From Alistipes sp. (GTDB taxonomy: Bacteria > Bacillota > Clostridia > Oscillospirales > Ruminococcaceae): 64,000 bases of DNA. Positions 18,073 to 26,329 of this stretch are shown in pieces. The DNA lies in the NCBI GenBank assembly GCA_023667265.1, contig JAMPAJ010000004.1:43243-107242 (forward strand). Direction: 5' to 3'. Made by a program: the position numbers and the translations under genes. Numbering within the stretch: position 1 is the stretch's first letter; each line of letters opens with the position of its first letter. The notes under the pieces were generated by a model. It was not told the DNA's origin. It ran no database searches and worked only from the letters and a program-made list of their open reading frames with translations.

Positions 18073-19158
18073 ATGTCCAACAGATTATTTCAGGGTTTAG
18101 TTCACCAGATGAGAGACACCATTGATACCACTATGGGCGTTGTCGACGAGACGGCGACTATCATCGCCTGCAGCGACCTCACCAAGGTCGGCACTACAAA
18201 CGAGTTCGTCTCCCTCGACCTCAGCGACTCCCACGATATCTTCATCCGCGACGGCTATACGTACAAGCCCTTCGGCTCGCGCGTTAAGCCCGATTACGCC
18301 GTTTTCGTGGAGGGCGTGGACGAATCTGCCGCTAAGTACGCAAGCATCCTCGCTATCACTCTGTCCAATATCAAGCAGTACTACGACGAAAAGTACGATC
18401 GCAACAACTTCATCAAAAATGTCATCCTCGACAACGTTCTCCCCGGAGACATCGTTATCAAGGCACGGGAGCTCCATTTCAACGCCGAAATAAGCCGCGC
18501 CGTTTTCCTCATCCGCATCGTTTCTGCAAACGATATTTCCGCCTACGACGTTATCCAGAACCTCTTCCCTGATAAGAACAAGGACTTCGTTTTCAATATC
18601 ACCGAGTCCGATATCGTCCTTGTCAAGGAGCTGAAATCCACTGTTGACGCCCGCGACCTCGAAAAGCTCGCCCGTTCCATCGCAGATACCCTTTCCAGCG
18701 AGTTCTACACGAGGGTAAACGTCGGCATCGGTACTGCCGTTGTCGGCGTTAAAGACCTGGCACGCTCCTTCAAGGAGGCTCAGATGGCTCTGGAGGTCGG
18801 CAAGGTGTTCGACACGGACAAGGTCATCGTAAGCTACGACAACCTTGGCATCGCTCGCCTCATCTACCACCTGCCCACCACCCTCTGCGACACATTCCTC
18901 CACGAGGTGTTCAAGGTCGGAAGCATCGACTCTCTCGACCACGAGACCCTCTTCACTATCCAGAAATTCTTCGAGAACAATCTGAACGTTTCCGAGACCT
19001 CGAGAAAGCTCTTCGTTCACAGAAATACGCTGGTCTACAGACTTGAAAAGATCAAGAAGCTGACAGGTCTCGACCTCCGGGAGTTCGACCACGCGATCAT
19101 CTTCAAGATCGCCCTTATGGTCAAGAAATATCTCTCGGCTAATCCCGTCAAATTCTAA
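18073..19158 (+). CDS. CdaR/PucR-type transcriptional regulator
   Basis: 361 residues. The N-terminal part (LVHQMRDTIDTTMGVVDETATIIACSD) resembles the sugar-diacid/CdaR sensory region, the middle (RVNVGIGTAVVGVKDLARSFKEAQMALEVG) is the CdaR GGDEF-like domain, and the C-terminus (ETLFTIQKFFENNLNVSETSRKLFVHRNTLVYRLEKIKKLTGLDLR) is the PucR-type helix-turn-helix. A probable DNA-binding regulator. Ligand unknown. GGAAGGA precedes the ATG. It lies 27 nt before ftsE, so it may regulate, or simply be co-transcribed with, the cell-division ABC system; no purine or sugar-diacid genes are nearby. Confidence 0.88.
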   Translation: MSNRLFQGLVHQMRDTIDTTMGVVDETATIIACSDLTKVGTTNEFVSLDLSDSHDIFIRDGYTYKPFGSRVKPDYAVFVEGVDESAAKYASILAITLSNIKQYYDEKYDRNNFIKNVILDNVLPGDIVIKARELHFNAEISRAVFLIRIVSANDISAYDVIQNLFPDKNKDFVFNITESDIVLVKELKSTVDARDLEKLARSIADTLSSEFYTRVNVGIGTAVVGVKDLARSFKEAQMALEVGKVFDTDKVIVSYDNLGIARLIYHLPTTLCDTFLHEVFKVGSIDSLDHETLFTIQKFFENNLNVSETSRKLFVHRNTLVYRLEKIKKLTGLDLREFDHAIIFKIALMVKKYLSANPVKF

Positions 19159-19185
19159 AATATTTTTTAAAAGGAAGGTGACAGC

Positions 19186-20232
19186 ATGGTAGAGCTTCAG
19201 AACGTGTCGGTGACCTACTCCGGCGGCGTTGACGCACTGAATAATGTCAGCCTTAAAATAAACGACGGCGATTTCGCTTTCGTTGTAGGCTCTTCCGGTG
19301 CGGGAAAGAGTACCATGATAAAGCTGCTTCTGAAAGAAATAGACGCCACAAGCGGTGTCGTTACCGTAAACGGCTATAATCTGAGCAAGCTTAAAAGGCG
19401 CAAAATACCGGAATTTCGCCGCACTCTCGGCTTCGTGTTCCAGGATTTCCGCCTCATATCGTCAATGACGGTCTACGATAATATCGCTTTCGTGCTCCGT
19501 GTACTTGACGCTCCGTTAAAATATATAAGAAAAAGAGTTCCCTACGTTATCTCACTCGTCGGATTGCAGGCGAAAACCAATTCCTACCCCGACGAGCTTT
19601 CCGGCGGCGAAAAGCAGCGTGTGGCGATCGCTCGCGCGCTTGTCAACGACCCCCAGCTCATCATTGCCGACGAGCCTACCGGAAATATCGACCCCGAGCT
19701 GTCCTACGAGATAGTGGAACTGCTCAAGGGCATCAACGACCAGGGCACGACTATACTTATGGTTACCCACGAACACGACCTCGTCCGACACTTCGGAGGA
19801 AGAATAATCAACATAACAGGCGGAGAAATCGTTTATGACGAGGTAGTTACCGGCACAAATTCCGAGATACTTCCAGAGGTCGAGCTGGCGCAGGCAATGG
19901 AAAACGCCGCTTACGTCGATAATTCCGACTACGCCGTTTCTCAGGATTACGAAGAAAATGGCGACGACGCCGAAACGCCCTATGTGGACGACGTTATCGC
20001 CGCGATCATGGGTACTGCGGCCGCTGATTCCGAGACTGCCGAGGAGATCGCTCCACATCTGCCCGAGCCTGAGCCGGAAGAGCTTGTTGACGCAGAGGAA
20101 ACAGAACTGCCCGAGGAGCTTCCGGAGGCTTCGATTCCCGATGACTCCCCTGCCGGCTTCGACGTAGAGGTGGACATACCGATAGAAGATGCCGAGGAAG
20201 CATCTCCCGAGCTTATAGGAGGCGTGAAATGA
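19186..20232 (+). CDS. ftsE: Cell-division ATPase FtsE with long acidic C-terminal tail
   Basis: ABC ATPase that with FtsX controls septal murein hydrolases. Walker A GSSGAGKST (35-43), Q-loop FQDFR, signature LSGGEKQ (138-144), Walker B LIIADEPTGNID, H-loop MVTHEHD. The canonical protein ends near residue 222 (about 228 is usual), but this one has 348: roughly 125 extra residues rich in Glu, Asp, Pro and Ala (PEPEPEELVDAEETELPEEL). The tail is probably disordered and may bind cytosolic or division partners. GAAGGTGA lies 7 nt before the ATG. The stop overlaps the ftsX start by 4 nt. Confidence 0.95.
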   Translation: MVELQNVSVTYSGGVDALNNVSLKINDGDFAFVVGSSGAGKSTMIKLLLKEIDATSGVVTVNGYNLSKLKRRKIPEFRRTLGFVFQDFRLISSMTVYDNIAFVLRVLDAPLKYIRKRVPYVISLVGLQAKTNSYPDELSGGEKQRVAIARALVNDPQLIIADEPTGNIDPELSYEIVELLKGINDQGTTILMVTHEHDLVRHFGGRIINITGGEIVYDEVVTGTNSEILPEVELAQAMENAAYVDNSDYAVSQDYEENGDDAETPYVDDVIAAIMGTAAADSETAEEIAPHLPEPEPEELVDAEETELPEELPEASIPDDSPAGFDVEVDIPIEDAEEASPELIGGVK

Positions 20233-21134
20233 AGCTGAGCGGCGTAAAATACCTGGCAAATCAGGGTGTGGAGAACATCTGGAAAAATAAGATGATGGCG
20301 TTCGCGACCTTCTGCGTGCTGCTCATCTCCCTGCTTTTAGTGGGCTGCTCCGCACTTTTCTATATCAACACCAACTCCATGATACTCGGACTCGGCAACC
20401 AGAACGAGATAGCCGTCTACCTTGAGACCGACACCCCTGACGAGCGCGTCGAAGAAATAACCGCTCAGCTCAAGGGGCTCGACAACATCAAGACCGTGGA
20501 ATTCATCTCAAAAGAGGAAGCCTATGCGCGGATGAAAACTCAGGTCGTAAAGGGTCAGGAAATTTTCGATCTCATCGACGACGCTGAATTTATGCCCGAC
20601 GGCTTCAGCCTTACGGTTGCCAACGTCGAGACGATTGAGGACACGACTGCGGTAATTTCGCAGATCACCAACGTTCAGCTTGCACAGTGCTCGATACAGG
20701 TCGCGGAATTTCTCCGGGAGCTGAGAAGAGCCCTGACGATAATCGCGGTCGCTATAATCGTGGCGCTGGCTGCGGTTTCCATGATAATGATATCCAACAC
20801 TACCAAGGCAAGCGTTTTTGCACGGCGTGAGGAAATTCAGATCATGAAATATGTCGGAGCGACGGACGCATTTATAAGGACGCCCTTCTTTGTCGAGGGT
20901 CTCGTCACCGGATTTTTCTCCGGCGCAGGAGCCTTCTTCATCACCTGGGCAGTCTACCGCTCCATTTATAATATGTTTATGTCGCAAGGTATGCTCATCA
21001 ACGTTTTCGGCGCAGGAAGCCTTATTCCGTTCGCTAATATCCGGCTGTATGTAGCTCTCGCCTATCTTCTCGCCGGCGCCCTTGCCGGAGCTCTGGGAAG
21101 CGTCATAAGCACACGCAAGCACCTGAACGTATGA
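20229..21134 (+). CDS. ftsX: Cell-division protein FtsX
   Basis: 301-residue membrane partner of FtsE. One N-terminal membrane helix (MMAFATFCVLLISLLLVGCSALFY, split by the usual short cytoplasmic start), an extracellular loop (about 50-165, NQNEIAVYLETDTPDERVEEI) that contacts the hydrolase activator, then three more helices (LTIIAVAIIVALAAVSMIM, LVTGFFSGAGAFFITWAVY, YVALAYLLAGALAGALGSV). Four-base overlap with ftsE implies coupled translation. The M23 hydrolase 31 nt downstream is the probable target of FtsEX. Confidence 0.95.
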   Translation: MKLSGVKYLANQGVENIWKNKMMAFATFCVLLISLLLVGCSALFYINTNSMILGLGNQNEIAVYLETDTPDERVEEITAQLKGLDNIKTVEFISKEEAYARMKTQVVKGQEIFDLIDDAEFMPDGFSLTVANVETIEDTTAVISQITNVQLAQCSIQVAEFLRELRRALTIIAVAIIVALAAVSMIMISNTTKASVFARREEIQIMKYVGATDAFIRTPFFVEGLVTGFFSGAGAFFITWAVYRSIYNMFMSQGMLINVFGAGSLIPFANIRLYVALAYLLAGALAGALGSVISTRKHLNV

Positions 21135-21165
21135 TCGGTCACGGTAATCAAAGGAGACATACAAA

Positions 21166-22566
21166 ATGTACTTATTAAAAAAGACAAAAAAAGTCCTGGC
21201 GTTTATCACCTGCACAGCCCTTTCGCTCGGAGTCCTGACGGTTTTCCCCTGGGCGACGGACAACGCTGCCGAGACATATGCCGCCAGAACTATCGAGGAG
21301 ATCCAGGAGCAGCGCAAGGCTAATGCCGAAAAGATCGCCGCACTGGAAAGTCAGATATCAACTCTGGAGGGCGACAAGTCCGCCGAAGAGGCGCAGAAAG
21401 CCGCTCTCGAGGAACAGGTCGGACTTATCCAGGAAAATATCAACCTGCTCAACACCGAGCTTGAGGCGATATCCGCCGATATTACCGCCACAGAGACAAA
21501 TATTACCGCCCTGGACGCGGATATCGTGGCTCAGCAGGAGGAAATTGATACCAACATTGAAAAATTCAAGGAGCGGCTCTGCTCTATGTACATGACAGGC
21601 GGCGACACCTCGGCGTCGGTCATTCTGGGTTCAACAAGCTTCTATGACATGATGTCGAGAATCCAGATGATAAACAGCATCGCCGAGCACGACGACCAGC
21701 TCATCAACGAGATCCTGGCTGATATCGACGCTCTGGAGCAGTCCAAAAGCGATCTGGAGACCGAAAAGCTGAACCTGACAATGAAGCTTGCTGACCAGGA
21801 GGCTCGCAAGGAGGAGAAGCAGGCGGAGATCGAGAGCCTCAGCGAGAAAATGCAGAACACTCAGTACGAGATCGACAGAATTGCCATGGAGCAGCAGTCC
21901 CTCGAGCTGGACAAGGCTGACCTCGAGGCTCGGGACGCCGAGCTTGCGGCAGAGGAAGCTGCGATCGAGGCGGAGATACAGCGTCAGGCTGAAGAGGCTC
22001 AGCGTCGCCGGGAAGAGGAGGAGCGTCAGCGTCAGCAGGCTCTTCTCCAGCAGCAACAGCAGCAGGCAAATGCAGGCGGCGGAACGGTGTCAGTACCATC
22101 CGCACCGGCTGAACCGGTTTATACCGTTCCCAGCCCGGCAGAAAGCGGTTTCACCTGGCCTTGCCCAGGATACAGCTATATTTCCAGCTATTTCGGCTAT
22201 CGCTGGGGCAGAAGCCACAACGGCATCGACGTCGGCGACGGAAATATCATGGGCGGCTCGGCAGTTGCGGCACAGGCTGGAACAGTTATAATGGTCAGCA
22301 ACAGCTGCACCCACAACTACGCAAAATCCTCGTCCTGCGGCTGCGGCGGCGGATACGGAAATTACATAGTTATCTCTCACGACGGTACATATTCCACCCT
22401 TTACGGTCACCTTACTTCCGCATACGTTTCAGTCGGCGAGTATGTCAAGCAGGGACAGGTCATCGGCGCAATGGGTTCTACCGGCTTCTCCACCGGAGCT
22501 CACCTGCACTTTGAAGTCCGCGTAAACGGCTCACCGCAGGATCCTCTGGGATATGTGAGCCCGTGA
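21166..22566 (+). CDS. Secreted M23 murein hydrolase (EnvC-like coiled coil plus LytM)
   Basis: 466 residues. Signal peptide (about 1-38, ending near YAARTIEE), a long coiled coil (about 40-290) with a Gln/Arg/Glu-rich stretch and a QQQQQ run, a proline-rich linker, and a C-terminal LytM/M23 domain. Zinc ligands are H351-D355 (SHNGIDVG) and H448 (HLHFEV) with the preceding H446. An unusual Cys-rich insert, SCTHNYAKSSSCGCGGGYG, sits in the catalytic domain. The coiled coil is how such proteins dock onto FtsX, so ftsE-ftsX-this gene probably form one division module. Cleaves peptide bridges in peptidoglycan. Confidence 0.92.
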   Translation: MYLLKKTKKVLAFITCTALSLGVLTVFPWATDNAAETYAARTIEEIQEQRKANAEKIAALESQISTLEGDKSAEEAQKAALEEQVGLIQENINLLNTELEAISADITATETNITALDADIVAQQEEIDTNIEKFKERLCSMYMTGGDTSASVILGSTSFYDMMSRIQMINSIAEHDDQLINEILADIDALEQSKSDLETEKLNLTMKLADQEARKEEKQAEIESLSEKMQNTQYEIDRIAMEQQSLELDKADLEARDAELAAEEAAIEAEIQRQAEEAQRRREEEERQRQQALLQQQQQQANAGGGTVSVPSAPAEPVYTVPSPAESGFTWPCPGYSYISSYFGYRWGRSHNGIDVGDGNIMGGSAVAAQAGTVIMVSNSCTHNYAKSSSCGCGGGYGNYIVISHDGTYSTLYGHLTSAYVSVGEYVKQGQVIGAMGSTGFSTGAHLHFEVRVNGSPQDPLGYVSP

Positions 22567-22599
22567 CGGATATAATATATACGAAAGCATTGTGAGTTC

Positions 22600-22735
22600 A
22601 AGGGGACGCTCTCTCTTGCAGAGCGCCTGAAGGCATCATCGACGTTCCGTCGATATGGGACTCTGTCCCAAACCCTGCCAAAGGCGCTGCCTCTGGACTT
22701 CGCAAAAGGGTCATTGCCCCTTTTGAAACCCAATG
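22600..22735 (-). repeat. Module P copy C, internally deleted
   Basis: Contains the outer arm of P7 (22601-22625), then P4 (22638-22654), P3 (22655-22671), P2 (22678-22696) and P1 (22703-22725). P6 and the linker are missing: the P7 right arm (TTGCAGAGCG) fuses to the linker GAGCGCCTGAAGGC, as if recombined at the shared TTGC(A/G)GAGCG sequence. P1 keeps only its outer 8 bp. It lies 33 bp after the M23 gene. Confidence 0.82.
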
Positions 22736-22761
22736 TTTTTGTGCTACTTTTTATACATTAC

Positions 22762-22790
22762 AGGGCAGAAGCTATTCTGCCCTAATTTTA
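22762..22790 (+). terminator. Hairpin between the M23 and S41 genes
   Basis: Perfect stem AGGGCAGAA / TTCTGCCCT with loop GCTA (22762-22783), then an A/T-rich tail with TTTT. It would end ftsEX-M23 transcripts or attenuate the S41 gene. Confidence 0.55.
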
Positions 22791-22810
22791 ATAGAAAGCG
22801 AAGATCGTGT

Positions 22811-23974
22811 ATGAACAAAAAAATCACTCTCGGACTCGCCCTCAGCCTTATCGCCGTCTCCATTGCGGTGACCTTTATCCTGACCTCCTTTTTCTCCCTA
22901 CAGAGCTTCAACAAAAAGGTCGTGGACGTCAACGAAAAGGCGAAAAAATACTCCGCCCTCCAGACTCTGGACAACTTCGTCCGGGAAAATTACTACGGCG
23001 ACATCAACGAGGAAACCCTCGAGGACGGAATACTGAAAGGCTATGTCAACGGTATCAACGACAAATATTCCCGGTATCTGACGGAGGACGAGTATCTGAC
23101 CGAGCTGAACGACAACTCCGGTTCTCTTGTGGGTCTCGGACTGACTCTCACCGAGGACGAAAGCGGCTACGTGCGCATCTCCGAGATCCTGAACGGCTCT
23201 CCTGCCCAAGAATCCGGCGTCCAGGCGCAGGATATCATCATCCGCGTTGACGGCGTTGATGTGAAGGATATTGGCTTTGAGGAGTCGATGGACGCGCTGA
23301 AAGGCACTGAGGGCTCGTCGGTCACCCTGACTATCCGAAGAAACGGCAGCGACAAGGACTACAGCTTCACGCGGCGCGCTATCCAGGTGACGACCGTCGA
23401 GGCGGAAATGCTGGGAAATCTGGTGGGATATATCAAAATTTCCGGCTTCAAGGAGAATACCCCGGAGCAGTTCATTGACGCTTTGGAGAGAATGACGGTA
23501 AACGGCGCGCAATCGCTGATCTTCGACCTTCGCGACAACACAGGCGGACTCGTTTCCGCGCTTTCCGACTGCCTTGATCCGCTGCTTCCCGAGGGCGTTG
23601 TCGCCACTGCCGAGTACAGCGACGGTCATTCCGAGACTTTGATCTACTCCGACGAATCCGAGCTGAATATGCCCATGGCTGTCATCGTGAACAGCAGCAC
23701 TGCAAGTGCGGCGGAGCTTTTTGCGGCTTCTCTCCACGATTTCGGCAAGGCGGCGATCGTCGGCGAGCAAACCTACGGAAAGGGCGTTATGCAGGATATA
23801 ACCGAATTCGACGACGGAAGCGCAGTCGTTCTGACGGTCGCGCGGTATCAGACGGCGTACTCGCCCTGCTACGACGGCATCGGACTTATCCCCGACTACC
23901 CCGTTGAAAACGACGACCCGGCTGTTGACGCGCAGTTCAACAAGGCGGTTGAGCTTGTGACTTTCCAGAATTAA
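22811..23974 (+). CDS. S41 C-terminal processing protease (CtpA type)
   Basis: 387 residues. An N-terminal membrane anchor (ITLGLALSLIAVSIAVTFILT), then an N-terminal helical part (DNFVRENYYGDI ... DKYSRYLTEDEY), a PDZ domain (LVGLGLTLTEDESGYVRISEIL ... AQDIIIRVDG), and the protease core with nucleophile S299 (NSSTASAAEL) and general base K324 (QTYGKGVMQ); the spacing of 25 residues equals that of the family dyad. Acts outside the membrane, often on wall-associated proteins or murein hydrolases, which suits its place after the FtsEX-M23 block. ATG 22811 is preferred to longer readings that run into the hairpin and repeat; its ribosome site is weak. Confidence 0.92.
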   Translation: MNKKITLGLALSLIAVSIAVTFILTSFFSLQSFNKKVVDVNEKAKKYSALQTLDNFVRENYYGDINEETLEDGILKGYVNGINDKYSRYLTEDEYLTELNDNSGSLVGLGLTLTEDESGYVRISEILNGSPAQESGVQAQDIIIRVDGVDVKDIGFEESMDALKGTEGSSVTLTIRRNGSDKDYSFTRRAIQVTTVEAEMLGNLVGYIKISGFKENTPEQFIDALERMTVNGAQSLIFDLRDNTGGLVSALSDCLDPLLPEGVVATAEYSDGHSETLIYSDESELNMPMAVIVNSSTASAAELFAASLHDFGKAAIVGEQTYGKGVMQDITEFDDGSAVVLTVARYQTAYSPCYDGIGLIPDYPVENDDPAVDAQFNKAVELVTFQN

Positions 23975-23988
23975 CTTAACACTGAGCA

Positions 23989-24018
23989 AAGCCGTGCAGT
24001 TAGTCACGGCTTACTTTT
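23989..24018 (+). terminator. Terminator of the S41 protease gene
   Basis: Stem AAGCCGTG / CACGGCTT (23989-23996, 24005-24012) followed by ACTTTTGG. Confidence 0.6.
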
Positions 24019-24049
24019 GGTTAAAATAAAAAAATATATGCTCGGGATA

Positions 24050-24078
24050 TGTACAAATAAAGGAAAATATGTTATAAT
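24050..24078 (+). promoter_or_regulatory. Promoter of the phosphohexomutase gene
   Basis: Weak -35 TGTACA (24050-24055), 17-nt spacer, perfect TATAAT (24073-24078), then a leader of about 90 nt. Confidence 0.5.
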
Positions 24079-24175
24079 ATAGTATGTATTTGTATGGGTG
24101 TCTGATTTGATATTTGTTTTGGTTTTTGTGCCCATAGATATTGTATTTTCAAATTTATTTTTGGAGGTAATCACA

Positions 24176-25888
24176 ATGAACGAAAATGAGCTCTACAGCC
24201 TTTGGTGTGAAAATGCTGTTGCTGACCCTGACTTGCAGGCTGAGCTTGAAAGTATCAAGGACGACAGCGAGGCTATCAACGACCGCTTCTACAGAGACCT
24301 GGAATTTGGTACAGGCGGTCTCCGCGGCGTTATCGGCGCAGGCACCAACCGAATGAATATATATACCGTAAAGCGCGCTACACAGGGCTTCGCGGACTAT
24401 CTCAACCAGGAGTATACCAACCCCTCCGTAGCCGTTTCCTACGACAGCCGTATCAAAAGCGACGTATTTTCAAGGGCTGCTGCCGAGGTTCTTGCAGCTA
24501 ACGGCATCAAGGTCCACATCTACAGCGAACTTATGCCCACTCCCTGCCTCTCATTCGCTGTTCGCCAGCTTAACTGCCAGGGCGGAATCATGGTGACCGC
24601 AAGCCATAACCCTGCCAAGTACAACGGCTATAAGGTTTACGGCGACGACGGATGCCAGATAACTCTTCGCGGCGCGGAGATAATTCTCAATAAGATCAAC
24701 TCCCTTGACATTTTCAAGGACGTGAAGTCTGCTGATTTCGACGAGGAAATGGCAAAGGGCAACATTAAATATATCGAAAACGACGTAATAGAGGCGTTTT
24801 ACGAGAAGGTTCTCGCCGAGGGCATCAATACCGAGCTCTGCGCGGAAAGCGGACTGAAGGTGGTATACACTCCCCTCAACGGCACGGGAAACAAGCCCGT
24901 CCGGGAGATCCTGAAGCGCATCGGCATCAAGGACGTGACTGTCGTTAAGGAACAGGAGAACCCCGACGGTAATTTCACGACCTGCCCCTACCCGAATCCG
25001 GAGATCCGCGAGGCTCTGGAGGTCGGTCTCCGTTACTGCAATGAGGTCAAGCCCGATCTGCTCCTGGCTACAGACCCGGACTGCGACCGTGTAGGAATCG
25101 CCGTTCCAGACGGCGACGGCTACGCTCTGTTCAGCGGCAACGAGGTGGGCGCTATGCTTCTGGAATACATATGCGATCAGCGCATAAAGAAGGGCACTAT
25201 GCCGGAAAACCCCATTGCTGTCAAGACGATCGTAACTACTGACATCGTAAGCTCTATCGGCAAGGAATACGGCGTTGAGATAATCGACGTCCTCACAGGC
25301 TTCAAATTCATCGGCGAGCAGATCGGTATGCTGGAGAAAAACGGCGAGGAGAACCGCTATATCTTCGGCTACGAGGAGAGCTACGGCTACCTCTCCGGCA
25401 GCTACGTCCGGGACAAGGACGCCGTAAACGCGTCAATGCTCATCTGCGAAATGGCTGCATATTACCGCACACAGGGCATTTCCCTTATCCAGGCGCGTGA
25501 GAATATGTACAAGAAGTACGGTATGTTCTACCAGACTCTGTACAGCTTCACCTTCGAGGGCGAAAGCGGCATGAAGAAAATGGACGCTATCATGACAAGC
25601 CTCAGAAACGATCCGCCTGCCGCTATTGCAGGTATCCCGGTCGTAAAGTTCGACGACTACAAGGCAAGCACCTCCAAGAACACCGCTACAGGCGAGACAA
25701 CCGAGCTGACGCTGCCTAAGTCCAACGTGCTCGCATTCTTCCTGGAGGGCGGCTCGAAGGTCATCGTTCGTCCCTCGGGCACTGAGCCGAAGATCAAGAC
25801 ATACCTCACCGCTAAGCAGCCCACAAGAGCTGAGGCGGAGGCTCTGGAGCAGAAGCTTCACGAGGATTTTGCCAAGAACTTCCAGTAA
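24176..25888 (+). CDS. Phosphoglucomutase / phosphomannomutase (alpha-D-phosphohexomutase)
   Basis: 570 residues, close to the Bacillus PgcA length. The phosphoserine loop MVTASHNPAKYNGYK (S143), the metal loop TDPDCDRVGIA, the sugar loop GYEESYGYLSG, and the phosphate-binding RPSGTEPKIKTYL are all intact. It interconverts hexose 1- and 6-phosphates, linking glycogen synthesis (glgA at 58099), galactose and mannoside phosphorolysis to glycolysis. GGAGG lies 8 nt upstream of ATG 24176; the longer frame to 24098 adds a hydrophobic stretch encoded by leader DNA and was rejected. Glucose versus mannose preference cannot be told from sequence. Confidence 0.93.
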   Translation: MNENELYSLWCENAVADPDLQAELESIKDDSEAINDRFYRDLEFGTGGLRGVIGAGTNRMNIYTVKRATQGFADYLNQEYTNPSVAVSYDSRIKSDVFSRAAAEVLAANGIKVHIYSELMPTPCLSFAVRQLNCQGGIMVTASHNPAKYNGYKVYGDDGCQITLRGAEIILNKINSLDIFKDVKSADFDEEMAKGNIKYIENDVIEAFYEKVLAEGINTELCAESGLKVVYTPLNGTGNKPVREILKRIGIKDVTVVKEQENPDGNFTTCPYPNPEIREALEVGLRYCNEVKPDLLLATDPDCDRVGIAVPDGDGYALFSGNEVGAMLLEYICDQRIKKGTMPENPIAVKTIVTTDIVSSIGKEYGVEIIDVLTGFKFIGEQIGMLEKNGEENRYIFGYEESYGYLSGSYVRDKDAVNASMLICEMAAYYRTQGISLIQARENMYKKYGMFYQTLYSFTFEGESGMKKMDAIMTSLRNDPPAAIAGIPVVKFDDYKASTSKNTATGETTELTLPKSNVLAFFLEGGSKVIVRPSGTEPKIKTYLTAKQPTRAEAEALEQKLHEDFAKNFQ

Positions 25889-25917
25889 GTTAAAACAAAA
25901 AAATATATTAAACACCC

Positions 25918-25946
25918 TTGACAAGCTCATGGGGATATGGTATAAT
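25918..25946 (+). promoter_or_regulatory. Perfect consensus promoter of rpmE
   Basis: TTGACA (25918-25923), 17-nt spacer, TATAAT (25941-25946): full sigma-A consensus, suiting a highly expressed ribosomal protein gene. Confidence 0.85.
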
Positions 25947-25949
25947 ATA

Positions 25950-26065
25950 ATTCCAATGTATGCTTGCACTACTGTCTACTGGCGGCGCATGGGCTTAGAT
26001 GCGTTCATGTTTCTGCACGATGGGCTGCACGATTTACAAATTTATTTAAAAATGAGGTGAAAATC
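25950..26065 (+). ncRNA. Structured rpmE leader, possible L31 autoregulatory element
   Basis: The 110-nt leader contains two small hairpins, each presenting the same ATGGGCT sequence: CGCAT / ATGCG at 25986-26003 and TGCA / TGCA at 26014-26029, plus the tandem repeat CTGCACGAT (26013-26021 and 26025-26033). Ribosomal protein leaders that bind their own product are known for L31 in several phyla; whether this is one is inference. Confidence 0.4.
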
Positions 26066-26269
26066 GTGAGAGAGGGTATCCATCCTAATTTTGTAAAGAC
26101 CACTATTACCTGCCACTGCGGCAACGTGATTGAGACAATGTCCACAAAGGAGAATATCAAGGTTGAAATCTGCTCTAAGTGCCATCCTTTCTACACTGGT
26201 AAGCAGAAGCTTGTTGACACAGGCGGTCGTGTAGACAGATTCAAGAGACGTTTCAATATGGGTAAGTAA
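26066..26269 (+). CDS. rpmE: 50S ribosomal protein L31, zinc-binding form
   Basis: 67 residues. Ribosomal subunit protein with both zinc-ligand pairs, ITCHCGN and [11 protein letters not shown], so this is the C+ (zinc) form. The start is GTG at 26066, set by GAGGTG (26054-26059) and the conserved N-terminus (REGIHPNF). A normal length for the family. It is followed after about 10 nt by a strong terminator, so it is essentially monocistronic. Confidence 0.95.
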   Translation: MREGIHPNFVKTTITCHCGNVIETMSTKENIKVEICSKCHPFYTGKQKLVDTGGRVDRFKRRFNMGK

Positions 26270-26280
26270 TGGACTTCAAT

Positions 26281-26305
26281 AAGCCGCTCTGATTTGAGCG
26301 GCTTT
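26281..26305 (+). terminator. Terminator of rpmE
   Basis: Perfect stem AGCCGCTC / GAGCGGCT with a 6-nt loop, followed by TTT. Confidence 0.85.
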
Positions 26306-26329
26306 TTGGTATATCTATAGGTTGATTAT

